Shown in pieces: positions 28,817-37,525 of a stretch of 64,000 nt of DNA. The notes beneath the pieces were generated by a model, which made no database searches, had not been told where the DNA came from, and saw only the letters and a program-made list of their open reading frames with translations. Origin of the DNA: an uncultured Alphaproteobacteria bacterium (GTDB lineage Bacteria > Pseudomonadota > Alphaproteobacteria > Rhodobacterales > Rhodobacteraceae); contig CACKLF010000005.1 of assembly GCA_902600895.1 (NCBI GenBank), positions 1 to 64,000 of the forward strand, written 5' to 3'. Position 1 is the first letter of the stretch. Every line of letters begins with the position of its first letter. A program made the translations under genes and the position numbers.

Positions 28817-29386
28817 ATGTATATCCAAACTGAAATGACGCCGAACCCTGCCACTCTTAAATTTCTGCCTGGTGAGAAGGTTCTTGAAGCGGGAAGTATT
28901 GATTTCACTAATAGTGAAAAAGCCAACTCGTCCCCTTTAGCCAAGAGGATTTTTGAAGTAGAAGGTGTTGATGGAGTTTTTTTAGGGCTGGATTTTATCA
29001 CTGTTACTAAATTACAAGAATTTGATTGGGAGCATTTAAAGCCAGGAGTATTAGGAGCGATAATGGATCACTTTCAATCAGAGGAACCAGTTTTACATGA
29101 GGACTCCAGTACAGTTTCTCATGCGGTTCATGAGGGTCCAAACAGTGAGATTGTGGATAAAATAACGGAGTTACTAGACACAAGAATCCGTCCTGCTGTT
29201 GCTCAAGATGGAGGTGACATAACGTTTCATAATTTTGAGAATGGAATAGTATATTTACACATGCAAGGAGCGTGCGCAGGATGTCCCTCTTCCACGATGA
29301 CTTTAAAAATGGGTATAGAAAATCTTTTGAGACATTATATACCAGAAGTATCTGAAGTTCGTCCGATATCCGAACAACCCCTATGA
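28817..29386 (+). CDS. nfuA: Fe-S cluster carrier protein, NfuA/NifU C-terminal type
   Basis: Carries and delivers Fe-S clusters to apoproteins. The 189 residues have two parts. The N-terminal Nfu_N domain opens with MYIQTEMTPNPATLKFLPG, and the C-terminal NifU-like domain (from about 115) carries the cluster-binding CAGCPSSTMTLKMGIENLL, with CxxC near residues 154-157. This two-domain form is the alphaproteobacterial and mitochondrial NFU1 type. Its stop overlaps the tsaB start as ATGA (29383-29386), so the genes are coupled. It is probably iron-regulated through the palindrome upstream. Confidence 0.95.
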   Translation: MYIQTEMTPNPATLKFLPGEKVLEAGSIDFTNSEKANSSPLAKRIFEVEGVDGVFLGLDFITVTKLQEFDWEHLKPGVLGAIMDHFQSEEPVLHEDSSTVSHAVHEGPNSEIVDKITELLDTRIRPAVAQDGGDITFHNFENGIVYLHMQGACAGCPSSTMTLKMGIENLLRHYIPEVSEVRPISEQPL

Positions 29387-30002
29387 ACAATAAATTACTG
29401 GCTATAGATGCTTCAAATGGATTCCTCTCCGTAGGACTCTTTGACTGTGGAAAATTATTGAATAAATCAGTCACTGAGGTGAAAAGGGACGTATCTAACT
29501 TGCTTTTTGATGCTATTGACAAGGTTCTATCAAACGAAAAAAAAAAATTTCTGAAATTGCAAAAATAGCTGTTTGTATTGGACCAGGAAACTTTACCGGC
29601 ATTAGAGCTGCAGTATCTGCCGCCAAAGGCTTATCGCTTGGACTACAAGTGGATTTAGTAGGAGTAAATACTTTTCAAGCTATTGCTGAGCAGAGATGCT
29701 CTGTGATATTTAACAACAATTTCGGCAAATTTTTACTTCAAAGATTTGATGCGGGAAAAGAAATTACTCCGGTGAAACAAATTTCTGAAAATGATGCTGA
29801 GTTAGAAATTTTGAACTCCAATCAAAAAGTTATCGGTTTTCAAATGCATAAGCAGTTTGAAGATTGTTACTTCTATGAGGAGGTAAGACTCATTGACATA
29901 GAAAGAGTGGGGTTGCTGGCTAACAAGAAAAACCCTACTAAGCAGGAGCAAGTTAAACCATTTTATTTTGTATCACCAAGAATTTCAGAACAGAAAAAGT
30001 GA
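29383..30002 (+). CDS. tsaB: tRNA t6A modification protein TsaB, frame broken at an A11 run
   Basis: TsaB is the inactive partner of TsaD in making threonylcarbamoyl-adenosine at position 37 of tRNAs. The first frame (29383-29568) encodes LLAIDASNGFLSVGLFDCG and then stops. The rest of the protein, IGPGNFTGIRAAVSAAKGL and VDLVGVNTFQAIAEQ, is in the -1 frame from the A run at 29537-29547 to 30002. Joined there, the product is about 206 residues and colinear with TsaB. One extra A, or -1 slippage, would restore it. Both halves keep conserved residues and show no other damage. Coupling to nfuA (ATGA) and rimI (GTGA) is intact. It may be a real slippage gene, an assembly error or a recent mutation. 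Confidence 0.82.
29537..29547 (+). repeat. Run of 11 A residues inside tsaB
   Basis: G followed by A11 and then TTTCTG. The frame shift in tsaB happens here. Runs of about 9 or more A are known sites of RNA polymerase slippage in AT-rich bacteria, and also of sequencing error. Confidence 0.9.
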
Positions 30003-30442
30003 CAATAGGTACTTTACAAAAACAAAGTTTAAGGCTCGCAAATTTGCATAAACAATGTTTCAGACATTTACCGCCACCCTATTCGGCAAATTCATTTCAA
30101 GAATTCTTACGAAATGAAACTTACTTTCTAGCAGAAGAAAAATATAAAGGTTTTGCAATTGCAAGACTTGTATCCGAAGTAGCAGAATTAATCACTATAG
30201 CAGTTGACCCAAATTTAAGAAGAAAAGGAATTGGTAAAAAAGTTTTGGACGAGCTTATCAATAAGGTGGCCAACGCAGGTGCGAATCAATTCATATTGGA
30301 GGTTGCTTCTAATAACCAAGCAGCGATTAACCTTTACACTAAACTTGGTTTCACAGCTGTGTGCAAAAGAAAAAATTATTTTCGCTACAAAAATTTTAAT
30401 GTTGATGCCATTGTTTTTAAAAGACTTTTAGAAATGGTTTGA
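29999..30442 (+). CDS. rimI: Ribosomal-protein-alanine N-acetyltransferase RimI-like (GNAT)
   Basis: A 147-residue GNAT protein. Motif A is ITIAVDPNLRRKGIGKKVLDELI (about residues 66-88; RRKGIG binds acetyl-CoA), followed by EVASNNQAAINLYTKLGF, a close match to RimI (EVRxSNxAAxxLYxxxGF). RimI acetylates the N-terminal Ala of ribosomal protein S18. The start is a GTG at 29999 that overlaps the tsaB stop as GTGA. The tsaB-rimI pairing is conserved in alphaproteobacteria and supports both calls. Confidence 0.88.
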   Translation: MTIGTLQKQSLRLANLHKQCFRHLPPPYSANSFQEFLRNETYFLAEEKYKGFAIARLVSEVAELITIAVDPNLRRKGIGKKVLDELINKVANAGANQFILEVASNNQAAINLYTKLGFTAVCKRKNYFRYKNFNVDAIVFKRLLEMV

Positions 30443-30582
30443 TAATACCTAGTCTCATGTGCCTAGATACAAAAAATCAATTGTGTACTTTACTTTTCTT
30501 ATGGTTGCACAAGAATTGGAAAAGTTACATAGTTCTTCTCAGGGGGGCCTTCCCCATTGTATAAATTTTCAAAGGAAGAATA

Positions 30583-31605
30583 ATGAAGACATTAACAAAA
30601 AAAACCATAAGCGCTGCAGTTGTAGCCTCATTAGTGGGTCTATCTTCAGCAGCACATGCTTTTACAGCATGCCAAGTAACCGATATTGGTGGTGTTGACG
30701 ATAAAGGCTTCAATGCTACTGCTTGGAAAGGTGTTCAAGATGCCGTAGCCAAGCATGGAATAGACTCTAAACTTCTTGAATCAAAATCAGAGACAGACTA
30801 CATGCCCCACCTAGGCTCTTTTGTTGCTGAAGGCTGCGATGTGATAGTATCTGTTGGATTCCTAATGGGAGAAGCCACTGCAACTGCAGCAAAGGAGAAC
30901 TCTAATTCTAAGTTTTCCATAGTTGATTTTGCTTATAATCCAACAATCCCGAACGTTGTTGGTCAAGTATTTGCAACGGATCAAGCAGCATTTCTAGCTG
31001 GATATTTAGCAGCGGGAGTATCTAAAACAGGTATTGTGGGAACCTTTGGTGGTATAAATATTCCACCCGTCACCGTATTCATGGACGGGTTTGCGGCAGG
31101 AGTAAGTCACCATAACGAAATGAAGGGAACTAGCGTTCAGGTACTTGGTTGGGACCCTTCGGCAAAAGAAGGGCTATTCACTGGAAACTTTAACTCCCTC
31201 GAGGACGGAAGAGCATTTGCTCAAAACCTTTATGACGAAGGAGCCGATATTGTTATGCCAGTGGCTGGACCAGTGAGCCAAGGCTCAGCAGCTCTAGCAG
31301 CTGAACTTGGAACAGACAACCTAATGATAATTGGTGTAGACGCAGATCAATACATAAAAGACGCAAAAAATAAGTCCGTATATCTGACAAGTGTCTTAAA
31401 AGCTATGGACGCAACAGTGATGGGCGTTATCGAGTCCGTCATGGATGGCTCTTTTGAGGGTGGTTTGACTGTAGGAACATTAGCTAATAACGGCGTCGGA
31501 ATCGCGCCTTTTCATGACTTATCAAGTGCTGTTTCATCAGAGTTAGCAGCTGAAATTGAGTCGATTAGATCTGGAATTATCGACGGATCCATATCTGTAA
31601 ATTAA
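30583..31605 (+). CDS. BMP-family substrate-binding protein of a nucleoside ABC importer
   Basis: A periplasmic protein of 340 residues with a clean signal peptide (AAVVASLVGLSSAAHA, cut before FTACQV). The mature part has the PnrA/BMP opening DIGGVDDKGFNATAWKGVQ, and the ligand-pocket segments VDFAYNP and IIGVDADQY. BMP-type receptors bind purine nucleosides or similar compounds. AGGAAGAA lies before the ATG. The three following genes are its ATPase and two permeases. Upstream (30443-30582) there is a GGGG/CCCC mini-hairpin at about 30541-30555 and nothing else I can name. Confidence 0.92.
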   Translation: MKTLTKKTISAAVVASLVGLSSAAHAFTACQVTDIGGVDDKGFNATAWKGVQDAVAKHGIDSKLLESKSETDYMPHLGSFVAEGCDVIVSVGFLMGEATATAAKENSNSKFSIVDFAYNPTIPNVVGQVFATDQAAFLAGYLAAGVSKTGIVGTFGGINIPPVTVFMDGFAAGVSHHNEMKGTSVQVLGWDPSAKEGLFTGNFNSLEDGRAFAQNLYDEGADIVMPVAGPVSQGSAALAAELGTDNLMIIGVDADQYIKDAKNKSVYLTSVLKAMDATVMGVIESVMDGSFEGGLTVGTLANNGVGIAPFHDLSSAVSSELAAEIESIRSGIIDGSISVN

Positions 31606-31628
31606 AAAAAAACTAGCCGGCCCACAAA

Positions 31629-33134
31629 ATGGTAAGCATTGAGCTAAAAAATATTAGCAAATCATTTGGGCCGGTTACGGCCAACAAAGATATCAATATA
31701 TTTGCCAAGGGTGGTGAAATTCTTGGACTCCTCGGCGAAAATGGAGCAGGAAAAACCACTCTGATGAATGTCCTTAGTGGATTATATCGACCAGATAGCG
31801 GCACTATCAGTATAAATAATGAAGAAAAAACTTTTGATAGTCCGCGTGATGCAATATCAGCCGGGATAGGCATGGTTCATCAGCACTTTATGCTAGTACC
31901 AATTTTTTCTGTGACGGAAAATGTTATACTTGGGAATGAAGAAACTGGATTTGCAAATTTTTTAAAGCTTTCAGAATCTGAAAGGAAAGTAAAAGAAATT
32001 AGTGAGAAATACTCCCTTTTCGTTGATCCAAAAGAGAAAATAGAAAGACTTCCTGTCGGTTCTCAACAAAGGGTAGAAATTATTAAAGTATTATTTAGAT
32101 CTGCAGAGGTTTTAATTTTCGATGAACCAACCGCCGTATTAACGCCACAAGAAGTTGCAGAGCTATTCAATATAATGAATTCTCTTAAAGCTACTGGAAA
32201 AGCAATAATTTTTATAACACATAAATTGCACGAGGTTTTGGAGGTTTGTGATCGAATAAGTATATTAAGGGCAGGTGAAATAGTTGGTGAAGCAGACCCC
32301 AAGGTTGCGTCAAATAAAGAGTTGGCAAATATGATGGTAGGTCGGCCAGTAAACCTTAGTCTAGAACGTCGCTCTTCAAAGCCAGGTAAAATATTGCTAG
32401 ATGTTAAGAACCTCAGTGTCTTAAGCGAAAAACTTGATTTGGCGGTATCAGATATAAGCTTTGATGTAAAAGAAGGTGAAATTGTGGGTGTGGCTGGTGT
32501 CCAAGGAAATGGGCAAACTGAACTTGTCGAAGCGCTTACAGGCTTAAGATCTTCATTGTCTGGAAAAATATCATATTTTGGACAAATGGTACCCAATATG
32601 AACCCTAGAAAGATACATCAGATTGGAGTACGACATATACCCGAAGATAGACAAAAATCTGGAATTATTGGAAATTTTTCTGTTGGTGAAAATTTAATAT
32701 TAAATAATTATTATGCTGCACCTTACTCAAAACACCTAAAAATGGATTGGGACGTAGTTAGCATTGAGTCACAAAAAATTATTAAGAATTTTGATATCCG
32801 AACGCCTTCCAATGACACCCTCGCCCAAAACTTATCAGGTGGAAATCAACAAAAGCTAGTTGTTGGAAGGGAGATGTCCTCCCATGTCGACTTTCTTATA
32901 GCTTCTCAGCCCACACGCGGTATAGATGTAGGCTCGATAGAATATATTCATGAGCAGTTAATAAAGTCTCGCAATGCTGGGAACGGTATCTTACTCGTAT
33001 CGACAGAATTAGAGGAAATATTAGCTCTGTCCGATAGAATAATAGTACTTTTTCGGGGGCGAATTATTAAAGAATTTGAGTCGAACCCAGCGCCCGAACA
33101 AATTGGTTTAGCAATGGCAGGACATTCTATATAA
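31629..33134 (+). CDS. Nucleoside ABC importer, tandem ATPase subunit (NupO/YufO type)
   Basis: A 501-residue fusion of two ABC domains, as in sugar and nucleoside importers of the CUT2/BMP kind. Domain 1 has Walker A LLGENGAGKTTLMN, a variant signature LPVGSQQRVEI and Walker B LIFDEPTAVLTPQE. Domain 2 has a degenerate Walker A (GVQGNGQTELVEAL, missing the GKS/T core) with an intact LSGGNQQKLVVGRE and SQPTRGIDVGS, which is the family norm. It lies 23 bp after the binding-protein gene. No clear ribosome site precedes the ATG. Its stop shares one base with the next start. Confidence 0.93.
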   Translation: MVSIELKNISKSFGPVTANKDINIFAKGGEILGLLGENGAGKTTLMNVLSGLYRPDSGTISINNEEKTFDSPRDAISAGIGMVHQHFMLVPIFSVTENVILGNEETGFANFLKLSESERKVKEISEKYSLFVDPKEKIERLPVGSQQRVEIIKVLFRSAEVLIFDEPTAVLTPQEVAELFNIMNSLKATGKAIIFITHKLHEVLEVCDRISILRAGEIVGEADPKVASNKELANMMVGRPVNLSLERRSSKPGKILLDVKNLSVLSEKLDLAVSDISFDVKEGEIVGVAGVQGNGQTELVEALTGLRSSLSGKISYFGQMVPNMNPRKIHQIGVRHIPEDRQKSGIIGNFSVGENLILNNYYAAPYSKHLKMDWDVVSIESQKIIKNFDIRTPSNDTLAQNLSGGNQQKLVVGREMSSHVDFLIASQPTRGIDVGSIEYIHEQLIKSRNAGNGILLVSTELEEILALSDRIIVLFRGRIIKEFESNPAPEQIGLAMAGHSI

Positions 33135-34243
33135 TGATGGATTACCTAAAGAAAAAATTTGTAAGCGAACACTTGGATGTCAAAGAGATCCTTTTGGTCC
33201 CTATTTTTGCCACGTTTTTTGCTTTAACCATAGGCTGCCTTTTTCTTTTAGCAACTGGAGAAGGTCTCAAAAATATATTTATTGCATATTCAAGTCTGTT
33301 TATAGGGTCACTCGGATCACTAAATGCATTATCAGAAACATTCACCGCAGCTACGCCTTTGATTTTTGCTGCACTCGGGATTGCTTTGGCATTTAGAGCT
33401 GGCCTCTTTAATATTGGGGCTGAAGGTCAAATGATAATAGGTGGAATGGCTGCTGTAATTGTTGGTTTTTCAATAGATTTTTTACCTGTTTGGTTACATT
33501 TACCACTAGCACTCTCAGTTGGTGCTCTATTTGGAGCAATGTATGCTTCCATTGCTGGTTGGCTAAAGGCATCCACGGGTGCACATGAAGTTATATCTAC
33601 AATTATGCTTAATCTTATAGCTATAAGACTTTTGGATTATATGTTGAGAAGCCCGATAATCCAGAAAGAAGGTAGGAATGACCCTATTTCAAAATCTGTT
33701 CTTAATACATCAGAACTTCCACAACTTCTATCATTTATTGATCCTCAATTACGATTACACGCAGGTTTCTTGGTAATGCTAGGTACTGTTCTATTAATTT
33801 ATTGGCTATTATTTCATACAACTATTGGATATGAGTTTCGATCAACCGGAGCAAACCCAAACGCAGCAAAATATGCCGGTATAAAAGCCACTTTTACGAT
33901 AGTTTTGGTCATGTTTATAGCTGGTGCTCTAGCGGGACTAGCTGGGGCAAATCAAATTACTGGGGTTTTGGGACGAGCATCTCCTGGATTTTCTGCAAGT
34001 ATAGGCTTCGATGCAATTGCCGTAGCTCTTTTGGGGCGATCACATCCTATAGGTGTTTTGTTTGCTGGTTTACTCTTTGGAGCATTGATAGCAGGAGGTC
34101 GTCTGATGCAGGTTAAAGCAGGGGTGAGTGTAGATTTGATAACGATAATTCAGGCGCTCATAATAGTTTTTATTGCTGCGCCATTACTTGTTAGAAGAGC
34201 AGTTCCATGGATCTTCAAAGAGGATATTAAAAAAGATAAATGA
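33134..34243 (+). CDS. Nucleoside ABC importer, permease 1 (NupP/YufP type)
   Basis: A 369-residue inner-membrane permease of the BPD_transp_2 family. The conserved RAGLFNIGAEGQMIIGGMAA (about residues 87-106) and TGAHEVISTIMLNLIAIRLL (about 155-174) are diagnostic of BMP-type importers. FRSTGANPNAAKYAGIK carries the coupling region that contacts the ATPase. The start overlaps the ATPase stop (TAATG), and a second ATG follows at once. The stop overlaps permease 2 as ATGA. Confidence 0.93.
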   Translation: MMDYLKKKFVSEHLDVKEILLVPIFATFFALTIGCLFLLATGEGLKNIFIAYSSLFIGSLGSLNALSETFTAATPLIFAALGIALAFRAGLFNIGAEGQMIIGGMAAVIVGFSIDFLPVWLHLPLALSVGALFGAMYASIAGWLKASTGAHEVISTIMLNLIAIRLLDYMLRSPIIQKEGRNDPISKSVLNTSELPQLLSFIDPQLRLHAGFLVMLGTVLLIYWLLFHTTIGYEFRSTGANPNAAKYAGIKATFTIVLVMFIAGALAGLAGANQITGVLGRASPGFSASIGFDAIAVALLGRSHPIGVLFAGLLFGALIAGGRLMQVKAGVSVDLITIIQALIIVFIAAPLLVRRAVPWIFKEDIKKDK

Positions 34244-35487
34244 ACATGGAAGTTAAAAGCTCATATCATCAAATAAAGCAAACTCAACTCATTGGCTATA
34301 TTCTAATTGCCTTGGGAATATTTTCCACATTTGTTTTTAGCGTTGGTGTCGAAGGAGACGCAGTATTTAGATTATCTCGCCCAAGAGATCCTCTCGCCTT
34401 ACAAAACTTGGTTGTCCCCGCTAGTCCCTACAATTTCTTTGTTTCATTTGTCCTCACATTTCTTGGAATACGTCTTTTAATAAAGAGAATGAGTAATTAT
34501 TCTTCATTATATTTAGGTCTTGGGTTCTTCCTCTTAATTACATGCTTTTTAGTGTGGGCAACTGCAGGAAAATCTTTTTCACTAACAGGAATGTTGCAAG
34601 CCACTGTGGTGAGAGCTACTCCAATAGCGTTGGCCGGGCTAGCTGGTGTTCTTTCAGAGCGGGTAGCGGTAATAAATATTGGGATTGAAGGAATGCTATT
34701 GGTTGGTGCATTTGCAGGTGCCGTATTTGGATCCATTTTTGGAGGATTAATAGGACTGATCTTCGCTATCTTCGTTGGTGCACTTTTTGGGTTACTCTTA
34801 GCCGTGCTTGTAATTACATATAGGGTTGACCAAATCATAGCGGGAGTTGCAATCAATATTTTAGCGTTAGGTACTACTAGCTTTTTAACATCTCACCTTC
34901 TTAAATCACATCCTCACCTCAATGATGCTCCCATATTTAAACCAATAAAGATTCCATTTATTAGCGATCTTCCTGTGATAGGACCAACATTCTTCCAACA
35001 TAATTTTTTCGTGTATGGTGCTTTAATATTAATTATAGCGTCAACTTTTTACTTATTTAACACTGGCATAGGTCTTCGACTGAGAGCGGTTGGTGAACAT
35101 CCTAAAGCAGCGGATACGCTTGGTGTAAACGTTTTAAAACTAAGATATTTAAATGTAACTCTAGCTGGTATGGTAGCTGGATTTGGAGGAGCTTGGTTTA
35201 CGATTGGAAGCGTGGGTAGATTTGATGAGGCCATGACAGGTGGACGTGGTTTTATTGGCCTGGCAGCTATGATATTTGGCAGATGGCATCCAGTAGGAGC
35301 CTTAATGGCAGCATTGGTATTTGGCTTTGCAGACTCACTACAACAAAAGCTAGCAATATTAAAAACACCTATTCCCTCCGAGTTCCTAGCAATGGCTCCC
35401 TATATCGCCACCATTGTTCTTGTAGCAGGTCTTATTGGGCGTGCTAGGGCTCCAAACGCGATAGGCAAACCTTACATAAAAGAATAG
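34240..35487 (+). CDS. Nucleoside ABC importer, permease 2 (NupQ/YufQ type)
   Basis: A 415-residue permease paralogous to permease 1. It has the markers LSERVAVINIGIEGMLLVGA, RLRAVGEHPKAADTLGVN (coupling loop) and GRWHPVGALMAALVFGFADS. An N-terminal extension of about 100 residues with extra hydrophobic segments precedes the core. The two permeases probably form a heterodimer over the tandem ATPase. It is coupled by ATGA to permease 1. The run of four genes ends here, followed by a 107-bp gap. Confidence 0.93.
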   Translation: MNMEVKSSYHQIKQTQLIGYILIALGIFSTFVFSVGVEGDAVFRLSRPRDPLALQNLVVPASPYNFFVSFVLTFLGIRLLIKRMSNYSSLYLGLGFFLLITCFLVWATAGKSFSLTGMLQATVVRATPIALAGLAGVLSERVAVINIGIEGMLLVGAFAGAVFGSIFGGLIGLIFAIFVGALFGLLLAVLVITYRVDQIIAGVAINILALGTTSFLTSHLLKSHPHLNDAPIFKPIKIPFISDLPVIGPTFFQHNFFVYGALILIIASTFYLFNTGIGLRLRAVGEHPKAADTLGVNVLKLRYLNVTLAGMVAGFGGAWFTIGSVGRFDEAMTGGRGFIGLAAMIFGRWHPVGALMAALVFGFADSLQQKLAILKTPIPSEFLAMAPYIATIVLVAGLIGRARAPNAIGKPYIKE

Positions 35488-35536
35488 AAACAATTTTTAA
35501 GAATAAGTTGAAAAAAATTTAAAAATATACTTGCTG

Positions 35537-35554
35537 ATTTTCTAATTAGAGAAT
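35537..35554. promoter_or_regulatory. 18-bp near-palindrome upstream of a TauE/SafE gene
   Basis: ATTTTCTAATTAGAGAAT is an 18-bp dyad with one mismatched pair around the perfect core TCTAATTAGA, 41-58 bases before the ATG at 35595. A TTTC-N8-GAAT reading within it is one base off the ATTC-N8-GAAT consensus that I recall for the sulfide-responsive repressor SqrR. I do not assert that link. Confidence 0.4.
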
Positions 35555-35594
35555 ATTGGATTTGATAACGTAAACAAATACATCTCAAAACAGT

Positions 35595-36509
35595 ATGCAA
35601 ATTTACCTGCCTATAGCTGAAGTATCCGTCAACATTTTTTTATTGATAGGCTTAGGTGGTTTAGTTGGAATATTATCTGGCCTTTTTGGGGTTGGAGGTG
35701 GCTTTCTAATGACGCCACTTTTGTTTTTTATTGGTATCCCCCCTGCTGTGGCAGTAGCCACTGAAGCAAATCAAATTGTAGCATCATCTTTTTCTGGTGC
35801 CCTTGCACATTTTCGACGAAGAACAATAGACATAAAAATGGGTTGGTTTCTCGTAGCAGGAGGGCTAATTGGTTCAGCATTTGGTGTGCAAATATTCAAA
35901 ATATTGAGGGATATTGGACAAGTAGACCTTTTGGTGAAGCTCTGTTACGTAATTTTTTTAGGAATTATTGGCTCACTTATGCTTTGGGAAAGTATTCGTG
36001 CTTTAGTTAGATCCAGTAAAAAGAATCGACATATTAGAATAAGGCGTCACAACTGGGTTCATCGTTTACCTTTGAAAGTACGTTTCAGAGCTTCAAACTT
36101 GTACATTAGCTGCATACCTCCGTTCATTATTGGAGTAATTGTAGGCTTTTTAGCGGCGATAATGGGAGTAGGTGGAGGATTTATTTTGGTTCCAGTAATG
36201 ATCTATATTATCGGTATGCCTACAAAAGTAGTAATAGGCACATCACTTTTCCAAATCATTTTTGTAACTGGCTTTACTACCCTACTACATTCAACTCAAA
36301 ATTATAGCGTTGATGCCCTACTAGCTCTGATATTATTAATTGGGGGAGTGGTCGGTGCACAAATTGGAACTCGGCTTGGGGTTTATCTGAAAGCTGAGCA
36401 ACTTCGAATTCTGTTAGCATTACTCGTTTTAGTTGTTTGTGTGAAACTCGGACTTGAGTTACTGTTAATGCCTGAAGAACTCTTTTCATTACAAGAGATA
36501 ACAAGATGA
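35595..36509 (+). CDS. TauE/SafE-family membrane permease
   Basis: A 304-residue membrane protein with two homologous halves of about four helices. Each has the glycine-rich family motif: GILSGLFGVGGGFLMTPLL in the first and GFLAAIMGVGGGFILVPVMI in the second. Members export sulfite, sulfonates or organic anions. An Arg/Lys-rich cytoplasmic loop (SSKKNRHIRIRRHNWVHR) separates the halves. Its stop overlaps the next gene as ATGA. The pairing with an Alph_Pro_TM protein is recurrent in alphaproteobacteria and suggests a working complex. Confidence 0.88.
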   Translation: MQIYLPIAEVSVNIFLLIGLGGLVGILSGLFGVGGGFLMTPLLFFIGIPPAVAVATEANQIVASSFSGALAHFRRRTIDIKMGWFLVAGGLIGSAFGVQIFKILRDIGQVDLLVKLCYVIFLGIIGSLMLWESIRALVRSSKKNRHIRIRRHNWVHRLPLKVRFRASNLYISCIPPFIIGVIVGFLAAIMGVGGGFILVPVMIYIIGMPTKVVIGTSLFQIIFVTGFTTLLHSTQNYSVDALLALILLIGGVVGAQIGTRLGVYLKAEQLRILLALLVLVVCVKLGLELLLMPEELFSLQEITR

Positions 36510-37273
36510 TAAGGAGCTGTTTGACAATCATAATGCTCTTATTTTTAGGTGCCAAAAATGCCTATGCCGAAGAAAGTTCTAACAAATTAGTATCTGATCT
36601 GGAAAATAAAGTTATTGATATTACCTCAAACTTTGATGGCTCCGAATTATTTATTTTTGGTGCAAGTAGAAATCCTGTGAACCAAGTCAGTGACACTAAA
36701 AGAGGTATTATCATAGAAGTGATTGGGACCACTAAAAGCCGGATAGTTCGAAAGAAAGAAAAAAAATTTGGTATTTGGGTAAATGGCACCAAAGAAGTTT
36801 TAGCAGGTGTTCCTGATTTCTATCACATAACAAGTACAAGAGAGATTAACGAACTTTTAACTGCCTCTAATCAACAAAATAATGCTATCGGAATTATTAA
36901 TCACCTGCAAAAAGAAAATAGCCACGTTAATCATGATATTTTAAATGCTTTGATTAAAATAAAGGAGCAAAAAAACCTTTACCAATTTAATGAGGGTACA
37001 TTGGAGTTGAAAGAAAACATGTTATTTTCAACCAAAGTTTCATTACCTAACAATATCGCCGAAGGTTTTTATATTATAAAAACCCATTTAACTGCTAGAA
37101 ATAAAGTGATAGATGTAACAAAACAACTTTTGGTCGTCAAAAAGGTCGGTATAGGTAACTTTTTGTTTAACATGGCTCACAACTCTCCATTCACATACGG
37201 AATTTTTTCTATACTTGTTGCCCTTATCTCTGGTTGGGCTGCATCTGAAGTTTTCAGAAGACTTCGAGGATAA
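36506..37273 (+). CDS. Alph_Pro_TM (TIGR02186) family membrane-anchored protein
   Basis: A 255-residue protein with an N-terminal signal sequence (SCLTIIMLLFLGAKNAYA), a periplasmic beta-rich body and one C-terminal transmembrane helix (YGIFSILVALISGWAA). The family core is visible: FDGSELFIFGASRNP, KEKKFGIWVNGTKEVLAGVP and DFYHITSTREINELL. The family has no known biochemical role. It is translationally coupled to the TauE/SafE permease (ATGA), so it is probably an accessory subunit of that transporter. Confidence 0.82.
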   Translation: MIRSCLTIIMLLFLGAKNAYAEESSNKLVSDLENKVIDITSNFDGSELFIFGASRNPVNQVSDTKRGIIIEVIGTTKSRIVRKKEKKFGIWVNGTKEVLAGVPDFYHITSTREINELLTASNQQNNAIGIINHLQKENSHVNHDILNALIKIKEQKNLYQFNEGTLELKENMLFSTKVSLPNNIAEGFYIIKTHLTARNKVIDVTKQLLVVKKVGIGNFLFNMAHNSPFTYGIFSILVALISGWAASEVFRRLRG

Positions 37274-37525
37274 CTTATACTAAAAGCTTCACCCAATCAC
37301 ATAGTACAATGTAAGAAGTCCTATACGTTGCCGAGATACAAAAACCACCATACTTCCTGGTTTGTGCTGATGTTTTGTATTTTCACGTCCGAAGCAGGAA
37401 TTTGTTCCCATGAAAAAACCAAAGACATACAAGATTCCAGGGGTCACTCAACCAGTAACTGATTTGAATCACTTACCCATAAAAGAATTTTAAATCAATA
37501 ACCTTAAGCCTCTTTTAATTCCTCC
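37274..37525. other. Non-coding stretch with no recognised feature
   Basis: Part of the longest gene-free gap in the window (37274-37752). I see no tRNA, clear promoter or strong terminator. Short stop-ridden frames such as the one opening at 37410 (MKKPKTYKIPGVTQPVTDLN) look like possible coding debris, but I cannot assign them. The right half of the gap holds the mutase fragment listed next; 37691-37752 shows nothing. Confidence 0.6.

Noticed and set aside
29383-29568. The first tsaB piece as a separate 61-residue protein
   Set aside because: It is the plain N-terminus of TsaB; the rest follows at once in another frame with matching motifs.
30541-30555. GGGGGGCCTTCCCC before the BMP gene as a terminator
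   Set aside because: The stem is only four base pairs and is not followed by a U-run.
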